Shown here: piece by piece, positions 8,189-17,965 of the stretch | How positions within the stretch are numbered: position 1 is the first letter of the stretch | How the letters are laid out: each line of letters begins with the position of its first letter | DNA from: Variovorax sp. CF079 | GTDB lineage: Bacteria > Pseudomonadota > Gammaproteobacteria > Burkholderiales > Burkholderiaceae_C | Reading direction: 5' to 3' | Length of the DNA stretch: 64,000 bases | Assembly (NCBI RefSeq): GCF_900101545.1 | Contig: NZ_FMZU01000005.1 | Span: 62,001 to 126,000, forward strand | Notes under the pieces: generated by a model | What the model was told of the DNA's origin: nothing | What the model saw: the letters and a program-made list of their open reading frames with translations, nothing else | Database searches by the model: none | Translations under genes and position numbers: made by a program

Positions 8189-9448
8189 ATGCAGAGATCG
8201 CAAATCGTCCGCCCCGCAGCCATGTTCTGGGGGCTGACGGTGTTCATGCCGGTCGGCGTCCCCTACCTCGCTTTCTTCCTGCTGCTCGTCGCGCTGCTGG
8301 CGGCCGGCGACTGGCGCGAACGCGCCGTCCGCCTGCGCAGCAACCCGATGTGGTGGCCGGTCATCGTCTACGTGGTGTGGACGCTGGTGGTGCTGGCGCT
8401 CGGGCCCTACTACCCGCAAACGCCGTCGAACCTGGTGCACGGGCTGCGCATCGCGGCCACGCTGCTGATGGCGCTCGCCCTCACGCGCGAGGAAGCCCTG
8501 TGGGCGCTGCGGGGCTTCTTGCTGATGGCGCTGGTGAACATCGCGATCATCGCGGCGCACCACGCGTTCGGCTTCCAGATCGTGGAAGCCTGGCGCGGCG
8601 TGGTGATGCCGGTTGGCAACAAGTCCATCAGCAACGCCCTGCTGTTCACCGTCGTGGGTGCGACGGCGGCCGTGTTCGGGCTCGCCGCACTGTCGGAACG
8701 CCATCGCTGGCAGGCCGTACCCGCATTCGCGATCACGCTGGCCGTGGTGATGATCATCTTTTTCAAGCTGGATTCCCGCACCTCGCTGCTGGCGATGCTG
8801 CTGGTCATTCCGGCCGCTTGCCTGCACCAGTGGCGGCGAAGGCTTGGCGTGCTCATGCTCGCGATGATCCTGGGCGGGGCCCTCGTGGCCGCAGGCCTGT
8901 GGAGTTCACCGGCGGTACAGCGCAAGTTCGAGCTCGGCGTGCACGAGATCGAAGCGGCGCAAGGCGGCGCGGTGTCCGAAGGCAGCTGGGTGGTGCGCTA
9001 CTACATGTACCGCGACACGGGGCGCATGATCATCGACCGCCCGTTCGCGGGCTGGGGCATCGGCGGCTGGACCGAGCAGTGGCACCTGCGCGGCCCCAAG
9101 CTCCTGGCCGACTACAACATGCCGCACAACGACTTCCTGTGGATGGGTTCGCAGACCGGCATTCCGGGCGCGCTGAGCCTGCTCCTCATCATCCTGACCG
9201 GCATCTGGCTGGCCTGGCGGCGCGACGACCTGATCGGGCGCTATGCCTTCGTCGCGCAGCTGATCCTCCTGATCGCCACCAACGCCAATTCGGCGCTGCG
9301 CGATGCGCAGATCGGACTCAGCCTGCTGTGGGTGGCGACGATCTACCTGCGGCTCGCGCAGGAGCCGGGGGATTCATGGCGCGGATTGATACTGCGCCGG
9401 AGCCCACCCGTCCTCAATGGCGATGCGCCACAGCCTCGCCCGCTTTGA
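8189..9448 (+). CDS. O-antigen ligase / Wzy-like membrane protein
   Basis: 419 aa, with roughly 10-12 transmembrane segments. A large hydrophilic loop (about residues 240-320) contains WVVRYYMYRDTGRM, PFAGWGIGGWTEQW and MPHNDFLWMGSQTGIPG; the conserved His in the PHNDFL motif and upstream Arg residues are the hallmark of the WaaL/Wzy_C superfamily, which transfers polysaccharide chains in the periplasm. No other O-antigen genes flank it. Its 3' end overlaps the convergent zinc-finger gene by 35 bp. Confidence 0.83.
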   Translation: MQRSQIVRPAAMFWGLTVFMPVGVPYLAFFLLLVALLAAGDWRERAVRLRSNPMWWPVIVYVVWTLVVLALGPYYPQTPSNLVHGLRIAATLLMALALTREEALWALRGFLLMALVNIAIIAAHHAFGFQIVEAWRGVVMPVGNKSISNALLFTVVGATAAVFGLAALSERHRWQAVPAFAITLAVVMIIFFKLDSRTSLLAMLLVIPAACLHQWRRRLGVLMLAMILGGALVAAGLWSSPAVQRKFELGVHEIEAAQGGAVSEGSWVVRYYMYRDTGRMIIDRPFAGWGIGGWTEQWHLRGPKLLADYNMPHNDFLWMGSQTGIPGALSLLLIILTGIWLAWRRDDLIGRYAFVAQLILLIATNANSALRDAQIGLSLLWVATIYLRLAQEPGDSWRGLILRRSPPVLNGDAPQPRPL

Positions 9449-9620
9449 GCCGGTAGACCGTGCCGCAATAAGGGCACTTGGCCTCGCCGCTGCGCGCCAC
9501 GTCGAGATACACCTTGGGGTGCGCGCTCCACAGCTTCATGTCGGCCTTGGGGTTCGGGCAGAACACGCCGCCCTGGTGGTTCAGGTCCGTGGCCAGCAGT
9601 TCGATCACAGCATTGGACAT
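9414..9620 (-). CDS. Small zinc-finger domain protein (NDUFS6/zf-CHCC type)
   Basis: 68 aa. Three zinc ligands are evident: Cys in GGVFCPNP and the CPYC pair in AKCPYCGTVYRLK, with a His-rich C-terminus (AVAHRH). This matches the small zf-CHCC proteins that lie next to ilvE in many betaproteobacteria and resemble mitochondrial complex I subunit NDUFS6. It is 5 bp downstream of ilvE and likely co-transcribed. Function in bacteria is not established. Confidence 0.85.
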   Translation of the reverse strand: MSNAVIELLATDLNHQGGVFCPNPKADMKLWSAHPKVYLDVARSGEAKCPYCGTVYRLKAGEAVAHRH

Positions 9621-9625
9621 TGTCG

Positions 9626-10561
9626 TCAGACCTTCGTGAGCCAGTGGGCGTATTTGGGATTGCGGCCGTTCACGATGTCGAAGAAGGCGCTCTGGATCTT
9701 CTCGGTGACGGGACCGCGCGAGCCGATGCCGATCTCGATGCGGTCGAGCTCGCGGATCGGCGTCACCTCGGCCGCGGTGCCGGTGAAGAAGGCTTCCTCG
9801 GCGATGTAGACCTCATCGCGCGTGATGCGCTTCTGCACCACCTCGATGCCGAGATCCTTGCAGATGTGCAGGATGGTGTTGCGCGTGATGCCGTTGAGCG
9901 CGCCGGCCGACAGGTCGGGCGTGTAGACCACGCCGCCCTTGACCACGAAGATGTTCTCGCCCGCGCCCTCGGAGACGAAGCCGCTCGCGTCGAGCAGCAG
10001 GGCCTCGTCGTAGCCGTCGTCCAGCGCCTCCATGTTGGCGAGGATCGAGTTGCTGTAGTTGCTGACCGCCTTGGCCTGCGTCATCGTGATGTTGACGTGG
10101 TGGCGCGTGTAGCTCGAGGTCTTGACGCGGATGCCGCGCTTCATGCCTTCGTCGCCGAGGTAGGCGCCCCAGGCCCAGGCCGCGACCATGGCGTGGATGC
10201 GGTTGCCCTTGGGGCTGACGCCGAGCTTCTCGGAGCCGATCCACACCAGCGGGCGCAGGTAGCAGCTCTCGAGCTTGTTCTCGCGCACCACCTGCTTTTG
10301 CGCCTCGTTCAGCTGCTCGGGCGAAAACGGGATCTTCATGCGCAGGATCTTGGCGCTGTTGAACAGGCGCTCGGTGTGCTCGGCCAGGCGAAAGATCGCG
10401 GTGCCGTTGACCGTCTTGTAGGCCCGCACCCCCTCGAAAGCGCCGCAGCCGTAGTGCAGCGTGTGGCTCAGCACGTGGATCTTGGCGTCGCGCCAGTCCA
10501 CGAGATCACCGTCCATCCAGATCTTGCCGTCACGATCGTCCAGTGCGGGGAGCGCGCTCAT
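9626..10561 (-). CDS. ilvE: Branched-chain amino acid aminotransferase
   Basis: 311 aa from ATG at 10561. Class IV PLP aminotransferase: early motif LHYGCGAFEGVRAYKT, Schiff-base Lys164 in MTQAKAVSNY, and the C-terminal phosphate-binding region EEAFFTGTAAEVTPIRELD. It transfers amino groups between glutamate and the 2-oxo acids of Leu, Ile and Val. It is followed 5 bp downstream by the small zinc-finger gene. Upstream it diverges from rdgC; an inverted repeat lies at 10590-10605, 28 bp before the start codon. Confidence 0.95.
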   Translation of the reverse strand: MSALPALDDRDGKIWMDGDLVDWRDAKIHVLSHTLHYGCGAFEGVRAYKTVNGTAIFRLAEHTERLFNSAKILRMKIPFSPEQLNEAQKQVVRENKLESCYLRPLVWIGSEKLGVSPKGNRIHAMVAAWAWGAYLGDEGMKRGIRVKTSSYTRHHVNITMTQAKAVSNYSNSILANMEALDDGYDEALLLDASGFVSEGAGENIFVVKGGVVYTPDLSAGALNGITRNTILHICKDLGIEVVQKRITRDEVYIAEEAFFTGTAAEVTPIRELDRIEIGIGSRGPVTEKIQSAFFDIVNGRNPKYAHWLTKV

Positions 10562-10589
10562 GTTCTTTGTCCTTTGGGGAAGGGGTATG

Positions 10590-10605
10590 TCGCAAAAGCT
10601 TGCGA
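10590..10605. promoter_or_regulatory. Inverted repeat in the ilvE/rdgC divergent promoter region
   Basis: A 6-bp perfect inverted repeat TCGCAA-N4-TTGCGA. On the minus strand a TAAAAT hexamer lies directly upstream of it and could serve as the -10 box of ilvE, which would put the repeat at or just after the transcription start. It may be an operator or an mRNA hairpin. No matching known operator is recognised. Confidence 0.3.
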
Positions 10606-10684
10606 TTTTACGGCGACGACCGACTTCGTCCCGCCGACAATGCACGGCTTTGCCAATCAGTCAGCCAGAAAAGGGTTCGTTTCA

Positions 10685-11665
10685 GTGTCCGTCTTCAAGA
10701 ACGTCATCGTCTACCGCATCGAAGCATCGTGGTCGCAGTCGCACGGCCAGGTCGAGCAGGCCCTCGACCCGCTGCGTTTCGTCCCCTGCAGCCCCTCGCA
10801 GGAAAAATCCGCCGGCTGGGTCGAGCCCCGCGGCGAAGAGCACGGCCCGCTGGTCGAATCCATCGGCGGCCAGTGGCTGCTCGAATACATGATCGAAAGC
10901 AAGACGCTGCCGGCCTCGGTGGTGCGCCGCAAGGTCGAGGAGCGCGCCGCGCAGATCGAGGCCACCACCGGGCGCAAGCCGGGCAAGAAGGAAAAGAAGG
11001 AGCTCAAGGAAGACGTCACGCACGAGCTGCTGCCGCTGGCCTTCACACGCCACGCGCGCATCGCGGTGTGGATCGACCCGGCGGCCCGCCGGCTGGTGGT
11101 CAATGCGAGCAATGTCGCGCGCGCCGACGAGGTGGTGACCAGCCTGGTGAAGGCGCTGGAAGGCTTTGCCGTTGCGCAGATCAACACGCAGATCGAGCCG
11201 GCCGCCGCCATGTCGGACTGGCTCTCGACCCAGGAGCCGCCGGCCGGCTTCACCATCGACCGCGAGTGCGAGCTCAAGGCCAGCGACGAGTCGAAGGCCG
11301 TGGTGCGCTATGCCAAGCACCCGCTGGACATCGAGGAGGTGCGCCAGCATATCGCCGACGGCAAGCGCCCGACCCGGCTCGCGATGACCTGGGACGACCG
11401 CGTGTCCTTCGAGCTGACCGAGGGGCTGCAGCTGCGCAAGCTCGTGTTCCTCGAAGGCACGCTCGACGATGCGCCGGCCTCGGGCAAGGAAGACAACTTC
11501 GATGCCGACGCCGCGATCGCGACCGGCGAGCTCGGCCAGCTGGTGCCGGAGCTGATCGAGGCGCTGGGCGGGGAGATGAAGCTGGGCGGGGCGGCGGCCG
11601 ATGCGGCGCCTGCGCCGGCAGAGTCCAAGGCCGAAGAGCTCGCCGACGAATCGGCGCCGTTTTAG
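10685..11665 (+). CDS. rdgC: Recombination-associated protein RdgC
   Basis: 326 aa from a GTG start, giving MSVFKNVIVYRIE. Family blocks are visible throughout: FVPCSPSQEKSAGWVEP, GPLVESIGGQWLLEYMIE, PGKKEKKELKEDVTHELLPLAF split over two stretches, and VWIDPAARRLVVNAS. RdgC forms a ring-shaped dimer on duplex DNA and modulates RecA. Length is close to the E. coli protein (303 aa) with an Ala/Glu-rich C-terminal extension. Its stop codon lies inside a 38-bp perfect palindrome shared with the convergent gene. Confidence 0.95.
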   Translation: MSVFKNVIVYRIEASWSQSHGQVEQALDPLRFVPCSPSQEKSAGWVEPRGEEHGPLVESIGGQWLLEYMIESKTLPASVVRRKVEERAAQIEATTGRKPGKKEKKELKEDVTHELLPLAFTRHARIAVWIDPAARRLVVNASNVARADEVVTSLVKALEGFAVAQINTQIEPAAAMSDWLSTQEPPAGFTIDRECELKASDESKAVVRYAKHPLDIEEVRQHIADGKRPTRLAMTWDDRVSFELTEGLQLRKLVFLEGTLDDAPASGKEDNFDADAAIATGELGQLVPELIEALGGEMKLGGAAADAAPAPAESKAEELADESAPF

Positions 11666-11692
11666 GGCCTGTTAACAGGCCCTAAAACGGCG
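11655..11692. terminator. 38-bp perfect palindrome spanning two convergent stop codons
   Basis: The centre is GTT/AAC at 11673/11674, with 19-bp arms and no spacer. Each arm carries one TAG stop: that of rdgC (11663-11665) on plus and that of the small membrane protein (11684-11682) on minus. Both proteins therefore end in Pro-Phe. A run of T precedes TAG in each direction. As RNA it would fold into a long hairpin in either direction and probably acts as a bidirectional transcription or mRNA end. Confidence 0.6.
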
Positions 11693-12161
11693 GCCGCAGC
11701 GCGTCGGTCGCGCCAGGCTTGACGGCGTCGGCGCTCGGCGCGTCGGCCTGCTGCGACGCGTCTTCGTCCGGCACCTCGGGCCGCACCAGCTTCCACTCGC
11801 TCAGCTTGCCGTTCGCGAAGGTGGCATCGACCCAGGAGCCGCCGCCGTCGGTCCAGCGGAAAACTTCTGGCTGCGCGTCCTTGGGCGAACGCTGCTCGCC
11901 GAGCGCGCGCGTCATCGCGATCACGTGCAACAGTGTCGCCTTGGGCTTGAGCTTGGCGTTGAGCATCACCGCGCTGGCGACCGTGCCGATGGGTCGGTCG
12001 GCGGCGCGTTTCAGTACCTGCATGGTGCGGTTGAAATGCATCAGCAGGAACATGACGATGGCGCCGCCCGCGAGCGCGACGCCGGCCCATCCATAGGCGC
12101 GATAGGCGAGGCCGAGCAGCACGAGGCCGGCGAGCGGAACGAGGACTTTGCCGAAATTCAT
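11682..12161 (-). CDS. Conserved small membrane protein of unknown function
   Basis: 159 aa from ATG at 12161. Two hydrophobic segments occupy residues 5-45 (VLVPLAGLVLLGLAYRAYG and AGVALAGGAIVMFLLM), followed by a soluble domain with HFNRTMQVLKRAAD, then TLLHVIAMTRALGE and a stretch reading VFRWTDGGGSWVDATFANG. Similar proteins sit beside radA in related genomes and are sometimes mis-named glycerate kinase; no kinase motif is present. It starts 23 bp downstream of radA and is probably co-transcribed. Confidence 0.7.
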   Translation of the reverse strand: MNFGKVLVPLAGLVLLGLAYRAYGWAGVALAGGAIVMFLLMHFNRTMQVLKRAADRPIGTVASAVMLNAKLKPKATLLHVIAMTRALGEQRSPKDAQPEVFRWTDGGGSWVDATFANGKLSEWKLVRPEVPDEDASQQADAPSADAVKPGATDALRPPF

Positions 12162-12184
12162 GAGCGGTATTGTCACGCCCCGGG

Positions 12185-13576
<1,392 letters not shown>

Positions 13577-13653
13577 TGCCCGAGTGTAGGGAGGGCGTCA
13601 GCCCGGCTCAGGGAAAACCCCGCCGAAGCCCGCCCGGAAGGCACTTGCAATTA

Positions 13654-13669
13654 ATTTAACATGTTAAAT
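13654..13669. promoter_or_regulatory. 16-bp palindromic operator candidate for HpaR
   Basis: ATTTAACATGTTAAAT is a perfect 16-bp palindrome, AT-rich within GC-rich DNA, ending 13 bp before the hpaR start codon. Its size and position suit autorepression by a MarR-family dimer that also controls the downstream hpa operon. Binding by HpaR is inferred. Confidence 0.65.
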
Positions 13670-13682
13670 AATCAAGACCTTC

Positions 13683-14114
13683 ATGAGCACCCCCTTTGTC
13701 CACCGCAATCTGCCGCGCCTGCTGCTTCAGGCGCGCGAAGCCGTCATGGCGCACACGCGGCCCAGCCTGCGCGAGCATGGCCTGAGCGATCAGCAATGGC
13801 GCGTGCTGCGCGTGCTTGGCGAGCTCGGCGTGGTCGAGACCGGCCGCGTCGCACGCGAGGCCTTCATCCTCGGCCCCAGCCTGACCGGCGTGCTCTCGCG
13901 CATGGAGCGCGACGGCCTGATCCGTCGCGAGCGCGATCCGGCGGACCAGCGCCGCACCGTGGTCGAGGCCACGGCCAAGGGCACGCGCATGGTGAGCAAG
14001 CTCTCGCGCGCGATCGAGGCGCACTACGACTGGATGGAAAAGTCCCTGGGCAAGCAGAAGCTGTCGCAGCTCTACGTGCTGCTCGACGAAGTGATCGAAC
14101 TGGAGCAGCCATGA
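13683..14114 (+). CDS. hpaR: MarR-family regulator of homoprotocatechuate degradation
   Basis: 143 aa with a winged-helix core: LSDQQWRVLRVLGELG, FILGPSLTGVLSRMERDGLI and RDPADQRRTVVEAT. The N-terminus (NLPRLLLQAREAVM) is characteristic of HpaR/HpcR, the aromatic-responsive repressor of the homoprotocatechuate operon. It is the first gene of the operon; its stop overlaps hpaG1 by 4 bp (ATGA). The palindrome at 13654-13669 is the likely binding site. Confidence 0.88.
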   Translation: MSTPFVHRNLPRLLLQAREAVMAHTRPSLREHGLSDQQWRVLRVLGELGVVETGRVAREAFILGPSLTGVLSRMERDGLIRRERDPADQRRTVVEATAKGTRMVSKLSRAIEAHYDWMEKSLGKQKLSQLYVLLDEVIELEQP

Positions 14115-14734
14115 GCTTCATGCCCACCGGCACGGTCTACGGCGTGCTGCTCAACTTCCGCGCCGAAGTCGAGGCGCTGGCGCCGCAGATGAGCCAGCCG
14201 CCCTACAAGGCGCCGCCGCAAGCGCCCGTGCTCTACGTGAAGACGGCCAACACCTGGAGTCCGCATGGCAGCGCCATCACCGTGCCGGCCAAGGTGCCCG
14301 AGGTCGAAGTCGGCGCCACCATCGGCATGGTCATCGGCGCCGACAGCGACGTCGAAGGCTTCATGCTGATGAACGACCTGTCGATCCCGCATGCGAGCTT
14401 CTTCCGCCCGCCCGTCAAGTTCAAGTGCGTGGACGGCTTCCTCGGCATCGGGCCTGCCATGCGCGATGCGCAGGAGGTCGCCGACCCGGCGCAGTTCAGT
14501 CTCGAAGTGCGCATCAACGGCGAACTGCGCCAGTCGGTGGATTTCTCGCAGACGGTGCGCAGCGCGGCGCAACTGCTGTCCGAGGTCGGCGCCTTCATGA
14601 CGCTCGCACACGGCGACGTGCTGATGCTCGGCTGCGATGCCGGCCGTCCGCTGGCGCGCCTCGGCGACCGCATCGAGATCAGCGCGCCGGGTTTCGAAAC
14701 CTTGGTCAACACACTGGTGGGAGAACAGCCATGA
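14111..14734 (+). CDS. hpaG1: Homoprotocatechuate isomerase/decarboxylase, first half (HpaG1)
   Basis: 207 aa of the fumarylacetoacetate hydrolase fold. In E. coli the two halves are fused as HpaG/HpcE; here they are separate genes with 4-bp overlap. Motifs include LYVKTANTWSPHG, EVEVGATIGMVIG and FLMNDLS-like MLMNDLSIPHASFF. Together with HpaG2 it converts 5-oxopent-3-ene-1,2,5-tricarboxylate by decarboxylation and isomerisation to 2-oxohept-3-enedioate in the cytoplasm. Confidence 0.87.
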   Translation: MSFMPTGTVYGVLLNFRAEVEALAPQMSQPPYKAPPQAPVLYVKTANTWSPHGSAITVPAKVPEVEVGATIGMVIGADSDVEGFMLMNDLSIPHASFFRPPVKFKCVDGFLGIGPAMRDAQEVADPAQFSLEVRINGELRQSVDFSQTVRSAAQLLSEVGAFMTLAHGDVLMLGCDAGRPLARLGDRIEISAPGFETLVNTLVGEQP

Positions 14735-15483
14735 AGCACGCGCGCGTCACCTTCGAAGGCGCGGAGCACGAGGCGACCGAGCGCGACGGCCGCCTGCTGC
14801 TCGCCGACGGCCGCGCGGTCGGCTTCGACGAGGTGATGTGGCTGCCGCCCTTCGCACCGACGCCGCGGCCGCGCACCATCCTCGCGCTCGGCCTCAACTA
14901 CGCCGACCATGCGAAGGAACTGGCGTTCAAGGCACCCGAGGAGCCGCTGGTCTTCGTCAAGGGCGAGAGCACGCTCACGGGCCATCGCCAGATCACCTAC
15001 CGCCCGGCCGGCGTCTCGTTCATGCACTACGAATGCGAGCTGGTGATCGTGGTCGGCAAGACCGCGCGCAAGGTGCGGCAGGGCGACGCCTACGACTTCA
15101 TCGGCGGCTACACGGTGGCCAACGACTATGCGATCCGCGACTACCTCGAGAACTGGTACCGCCCCAACCTGCGCGTGAAGAACCGCGACACCTGCACGCC
15201 GATCGGCCCCTGGCTCGTGGACGCGAAGGACGTGCCCGACCCGATGGCGCTCGCGCTCAAGACCACCGTCAACGGCAAGCTCACGCAGTCGGGCAACACG
15301 AAGGACATGATCTTCGACGCGCCCTTCCTCATCGAATATTTCTCGAGCTTCATGACGCTCTCGCCCGGCGACCTGATCCTCACGGGCACGCCCGACGGCG
15401 TGGTCGACTGCCAGCCCGGGGACGTGATCGTGACCGAGATCGAGCGCATCGGCGCGCTCTCCAACACCATCGGTGCGGCCTGA
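14731..15483 (+). CDS. hpaG2: Homoprotocatechuate isomerase/decarboxylase, second half (HpaG2)
   Basis: 250 aa. A full FAH-type catalytic domain with metal ligands in HYECELVIVVGKTAR, the following VANDYAIRDY and GPWLVDAKD, and the C-terminal LILTGTPDGV. It starts within the stop codon of hpaG1 (ATGA) and most likely forms a hetero-oligomer with it. The metal-binding Glu-x-Glu is intact, so this half should be the main catalytic subunit. Confidence 0.87.
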   Translation: MKHARVTFEGAEHEATERDGRLLLADGRAVGFDEVMWLPPFAPTPRPRTILALGLNYADHAKELAFKAPEEPLVFVKGESTLTGHRQITYRPAGVSFMHYECELVIVVGKTARKVRQGDAYDFIGGYTVANDYAIRDYLENWYRPNLRVKNRDTCTPIGPWLVDAKDVPDPMALALKTTVNGKLTQSGNTKDMIFDAPFLIEYFSSFMTLSPGDLILTGTPDGVVDCQPGDVIVTEIERIGALSNTIGAA

Positions 15484-15520
15484 GCCCGCATCGCCCAGAA
15501 CACATCACGAAGGAGACGAC

Positions 15521-16498
15521 ATGGTCAAGAAGTCCTGGCTGGCGACGGCCCTGGTGGCATTGGGCGCGTCCGTCCTCGCCGCCGGCGCTGCAGCGCAGCC
15601 CTATCCGAACAAGCCCGTGCGCTGGGTGGTCGGCTACCCGGCCGGCGGAGGCACCGATTTCCTCGCGCGCACCGCCGGCGCCCAGTTGTCGCAGCAGCTC
15701 GGCCAGCCAGTACTGGTCGACAACCGCCCGGGCGCCGGCGCCATCATCGCGTCCGAGCACGTGGCCCGCGCACCGGCCGACGGCTACACCGTGTTCTCGG
15801 CCGACAACGGCGTGCTGGTCTACAACCCCGCGCTCTACAAGAAGCTGCCCTACGACCCCGAGAAGGACTTTGCGCTGCTCGCCATGATGGGCCGCTCGGC
15901 GCTGGTCATCACGGCCGGCCCCAATGCCGGCTTCGCCGACGCCAAGGCGCTGCTCGCCGAGCTCAAGCGCTCGCCGGGCAAGTACAGTATCGGAACGCCC
16001 GGCAACGGCAGCCCGCACCACCTCGCGCTCGAGCTGTTCCAGCGCGAGGCGGGCGTCTCCCTGCTCCACGTGCCCTACAAGGGCGGCGCGCCGGCCATGC
16101 AGGACCTGATGGCCGGGCAGGTGCCGCTGATCGTGCTCGACCTGCCCAGCGGCGTCAGCGCGGTCAAGGCCGGCAAGATCACGCCGCTGATCGCCCTGTC
16201 GGCCGAACGCATGCCGCAACTGCCCAACGTGCCGACGGCGAAAGAGCTCGGCTACGCGGGCGTCGAGGCCTATGCCTGGCAAGGCCTCGTCGCGCCGGCG
16301 GCCACGCCCAAGGACGTGCAGGCCCGGCTCGGCGCCGAGCTGCAGAAGGCGGTGAGCGACGCCGGCGTGCGGCAGAAGCTCTTCGACGCCGGATGGGATG
16401 CAACCCCCGCCGACGCCGCCGCGATGACCCGCTACACCGAGGCGGAGCGCAAGAAGTGGCACGCGCTGATCAAGGCACGCGACATCAAGCTGGACTAG
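15521..16498 (+). CDS. Bug-type periplasmic solute-binding protein
   Basis: 325 aa. A signal peptide occupies residues 1-25 (ending AAGAAAQPYP). The mature part opens with KPVRWVVGYPAGGGTDFLAR and carries DNRPGAGAIIASE and YKKLPYDPEKDF, the pattern of Bug receptors of the tripartite tricarboxylate transporter family. Bug proteins clamp carboxylated ligands with two water-bridged loops. Its position between hpaG2 and hpaE suggests a 4-hydroxyphenylacetate-like or pathway-related ligand. No TctA/TctB membrane subunits are in the window. Confidence 0.85.
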   Translation: MVKKSWLATALVALGASVLAAGAAAQPYPNKPVRWVVGYPAGGGTDFLARTAGAQLSQQLGQPVLVDNRPGAGAIIASEHVARAPADGYTVFSADNGVLVYNPALYKKLPYDPEKDFALLAMMGRSALVITAGPNAGFADAKALLAELKRSPGKYSIGTPGNGSPHHLALELFQREAGVSLLHVPYKGGAPAMQDLMAGQVPLIVLDLPSGVSAVKAGKITPLIALSAERMPQLPNVPTAKELGYAGVEAYAWQGLVAPAATPKDVQARLGAELQKAVSDAGVRQKLFDAGWDATPADAAAMTRYTEAERKKWHALIKARDIKLD

Positions 16499-16505
16499 GA
16501 CCCTC

Positions 16506-17963
16506 ATGAAGATCGACCACCTCATCGACGGCAAGCCGGTCGCCGGCCGCGACTACTTCCAGACCGTCAACCCGGCCACGCAGGAGGTGTTGGCCGAGGT
16601 CGCCGCGGGCGGCGAAGCCGAAGTGAACGCGGCCGTCGCGGCCGCCAAGGAAGCCTTTCCCAAATGGGCCGGCATGCCCGCGCCGCAGCGCGCCAAGCTG
16701 ATCCGCAAGCTGGGCGACCTGATCGCCGCCCACGTGCCCGAGCTCGCGCGCACCGAGACCGACGACTGCGGCCAGGTCATCGCGCAGACCGGCAAGCAGC
16801 TGGTGCCGCGCGCGGCCGACAACTTCTACTACTTCGCCGAGATGTGCACGCGCGTCGACGGCCACACCTACCCGACCGAGACACACCTCAACTACACGCT
16901 GTTCCATCCGGTCGGCGTGTGCGCGCTGATATCGCCGTGGAACGTGCCCTTCATGACCGCCACCTGGAAGGTCGCACCCTGCCTGGCCTTCGGCAACACC
17001 GCGGTGCTCAAGATGAGCGAGCTCTCGCCGCTCACGGCCGCGCGGCTCGGCGAGCTGGCGCTCGAGGCCGGCATCCCGCCCGGTGTGCTGAACCTGGTGC
17101 ACGGCTACGGCAAGGACGCGGGCGAGCCGCTGGTGGCGCATCCGGATGTGCGCGCCATCTCCTTCACCGGCTCCACGGCCACGGGCAACCGCATCGTCAA
17201 GAGTGCGGGCCTGAAGAAGTTCAGCATGGAGCTCGGCGGCAAGAGCCCCTTCGTGATCTTCGAGGACGCGAACCTCGAGCGCGCGCTCGACGCGGCCGTG
17301 TTCATGATCTTCAGCAACAACGGCGAGCGCTGCACGGCCGGCTCGCGCATCCTGGTGCAGCAGTCGATCTATGCCGACTTCGCCGCGAGGTTCGCCGAGC
17401 GCGCGAAGCGCATCGCGGTCGGCGATCCGCTTCATGAAGCGACCATCGTCGGCCCGATGATCTCGCAGGCCCACCTGGCCAAGGTGCGCAGCTACATCGA
17501 GCTCGGCCCGAAGGAAGGTGCGACGCTTTTGTGCGGCGGGCTCGAAGCGCCGCAACTGCCGGACCGCGTGAGGAAAGGCAACTATGTGATGCCCACCGTC
17601 TTCGCCGATGTCGACAACCGCATGAAGATCGCGCAGGACGAGATCTTCGGCCCCGTCGCCTGCCTCATTCCCTTCAAGGACGAGGCCGATGCGATCCGCC
17701 TGGCCAACGACATCCAATATGGATTGAGCAGCTACGTCTGGACCGAGAACATCGGCCGCGCGCACCGCGTCGCGGCCGCGGTCGAAGCCGGCATGTGCTT
17801 CGTCAACAGCCAGAACGTCAGAGACCTGCGCCAGCCCTTCGGCGGCACCAAGGCCTCGGGCACCGGGCGCGAAGGCGGCACGTGGAGCTACGAGGTTTTC
17901 TGCGAGCCGAAGAACGTCGCAGTCTCGCTGGGTTCGCATCACATCCCTCACTGGGGAGTCTGA
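16506..17963 (+). CDS. hpaE: 5-carboxymethyl-2-hydroxymuconate semialdehyde dehydrogenase
   Basis: 485 aa NAD-dependent aldehyde dehydrogenase. Catalytic Cys276 is in NNGERCTAGSRI, the general base Glu242 in MELGGKSP, and the NAD fold includes SFTGSTATGNRI and LISPWNVPFM. It oxidises the ring-cleavage semialdehyde from HpaD to 5-carboxymethyl-2-hydroxymuconate. Specific assignment within the ALDH superfamily rests on operon position. It starts 7 bp after the bug gene and ends 2 bp before hpaD. Confidence 0.92.
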   Translation: MKIDHLIDGKPVAGRDYFQTVNPATQEVLAEVAAGGEAEVNAAVAAAKEAFPKWAGMPAPQRAKLIRKLGDLIAAHVPELARTETDDCGQVIAQTGKQLVPRAADNFYYFAEMCTRVDGHTYPTETHLNYTLFHPVGVCALISPWNVPFMTATWKVAPCLAFGNTAVLKMSELSPLTAARLGELALEAGIPPGVLNLVHGYGKDAGEPLVAHPDVRAISFTGSTATGNRIVKSAGLKKFSMELGGKSPFVIFEDANLERALDAAVFMIFSNNGERCTAGSRILVQQSIYADFAARFAERAKRIAVGDPLHEATIVGPMISQAHLAKVRSYIELGPKEGATLLCGGLEAPQLPDRVRKGNYVMPTVFADVDNRMKIAQDEIFGPVACLIPFKDEADAIRLANDIQYGLSSYVWTENIGRAHRVAAAVEAGMCFVNSQNVRDLRQPFGGTKASGTGREGGTWSYEVFCEPKNVAVSLGSHHIPHWGV

Positions 17964-17965
17964 CC

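Noticed and set aside
9620-11665. One long plus-strand open frame seeming to extend rdgC by 350 codons
   Set aside because: The upstream part is antisense to ilvE; RdgC begins at GTG 10685 where family homology starts.
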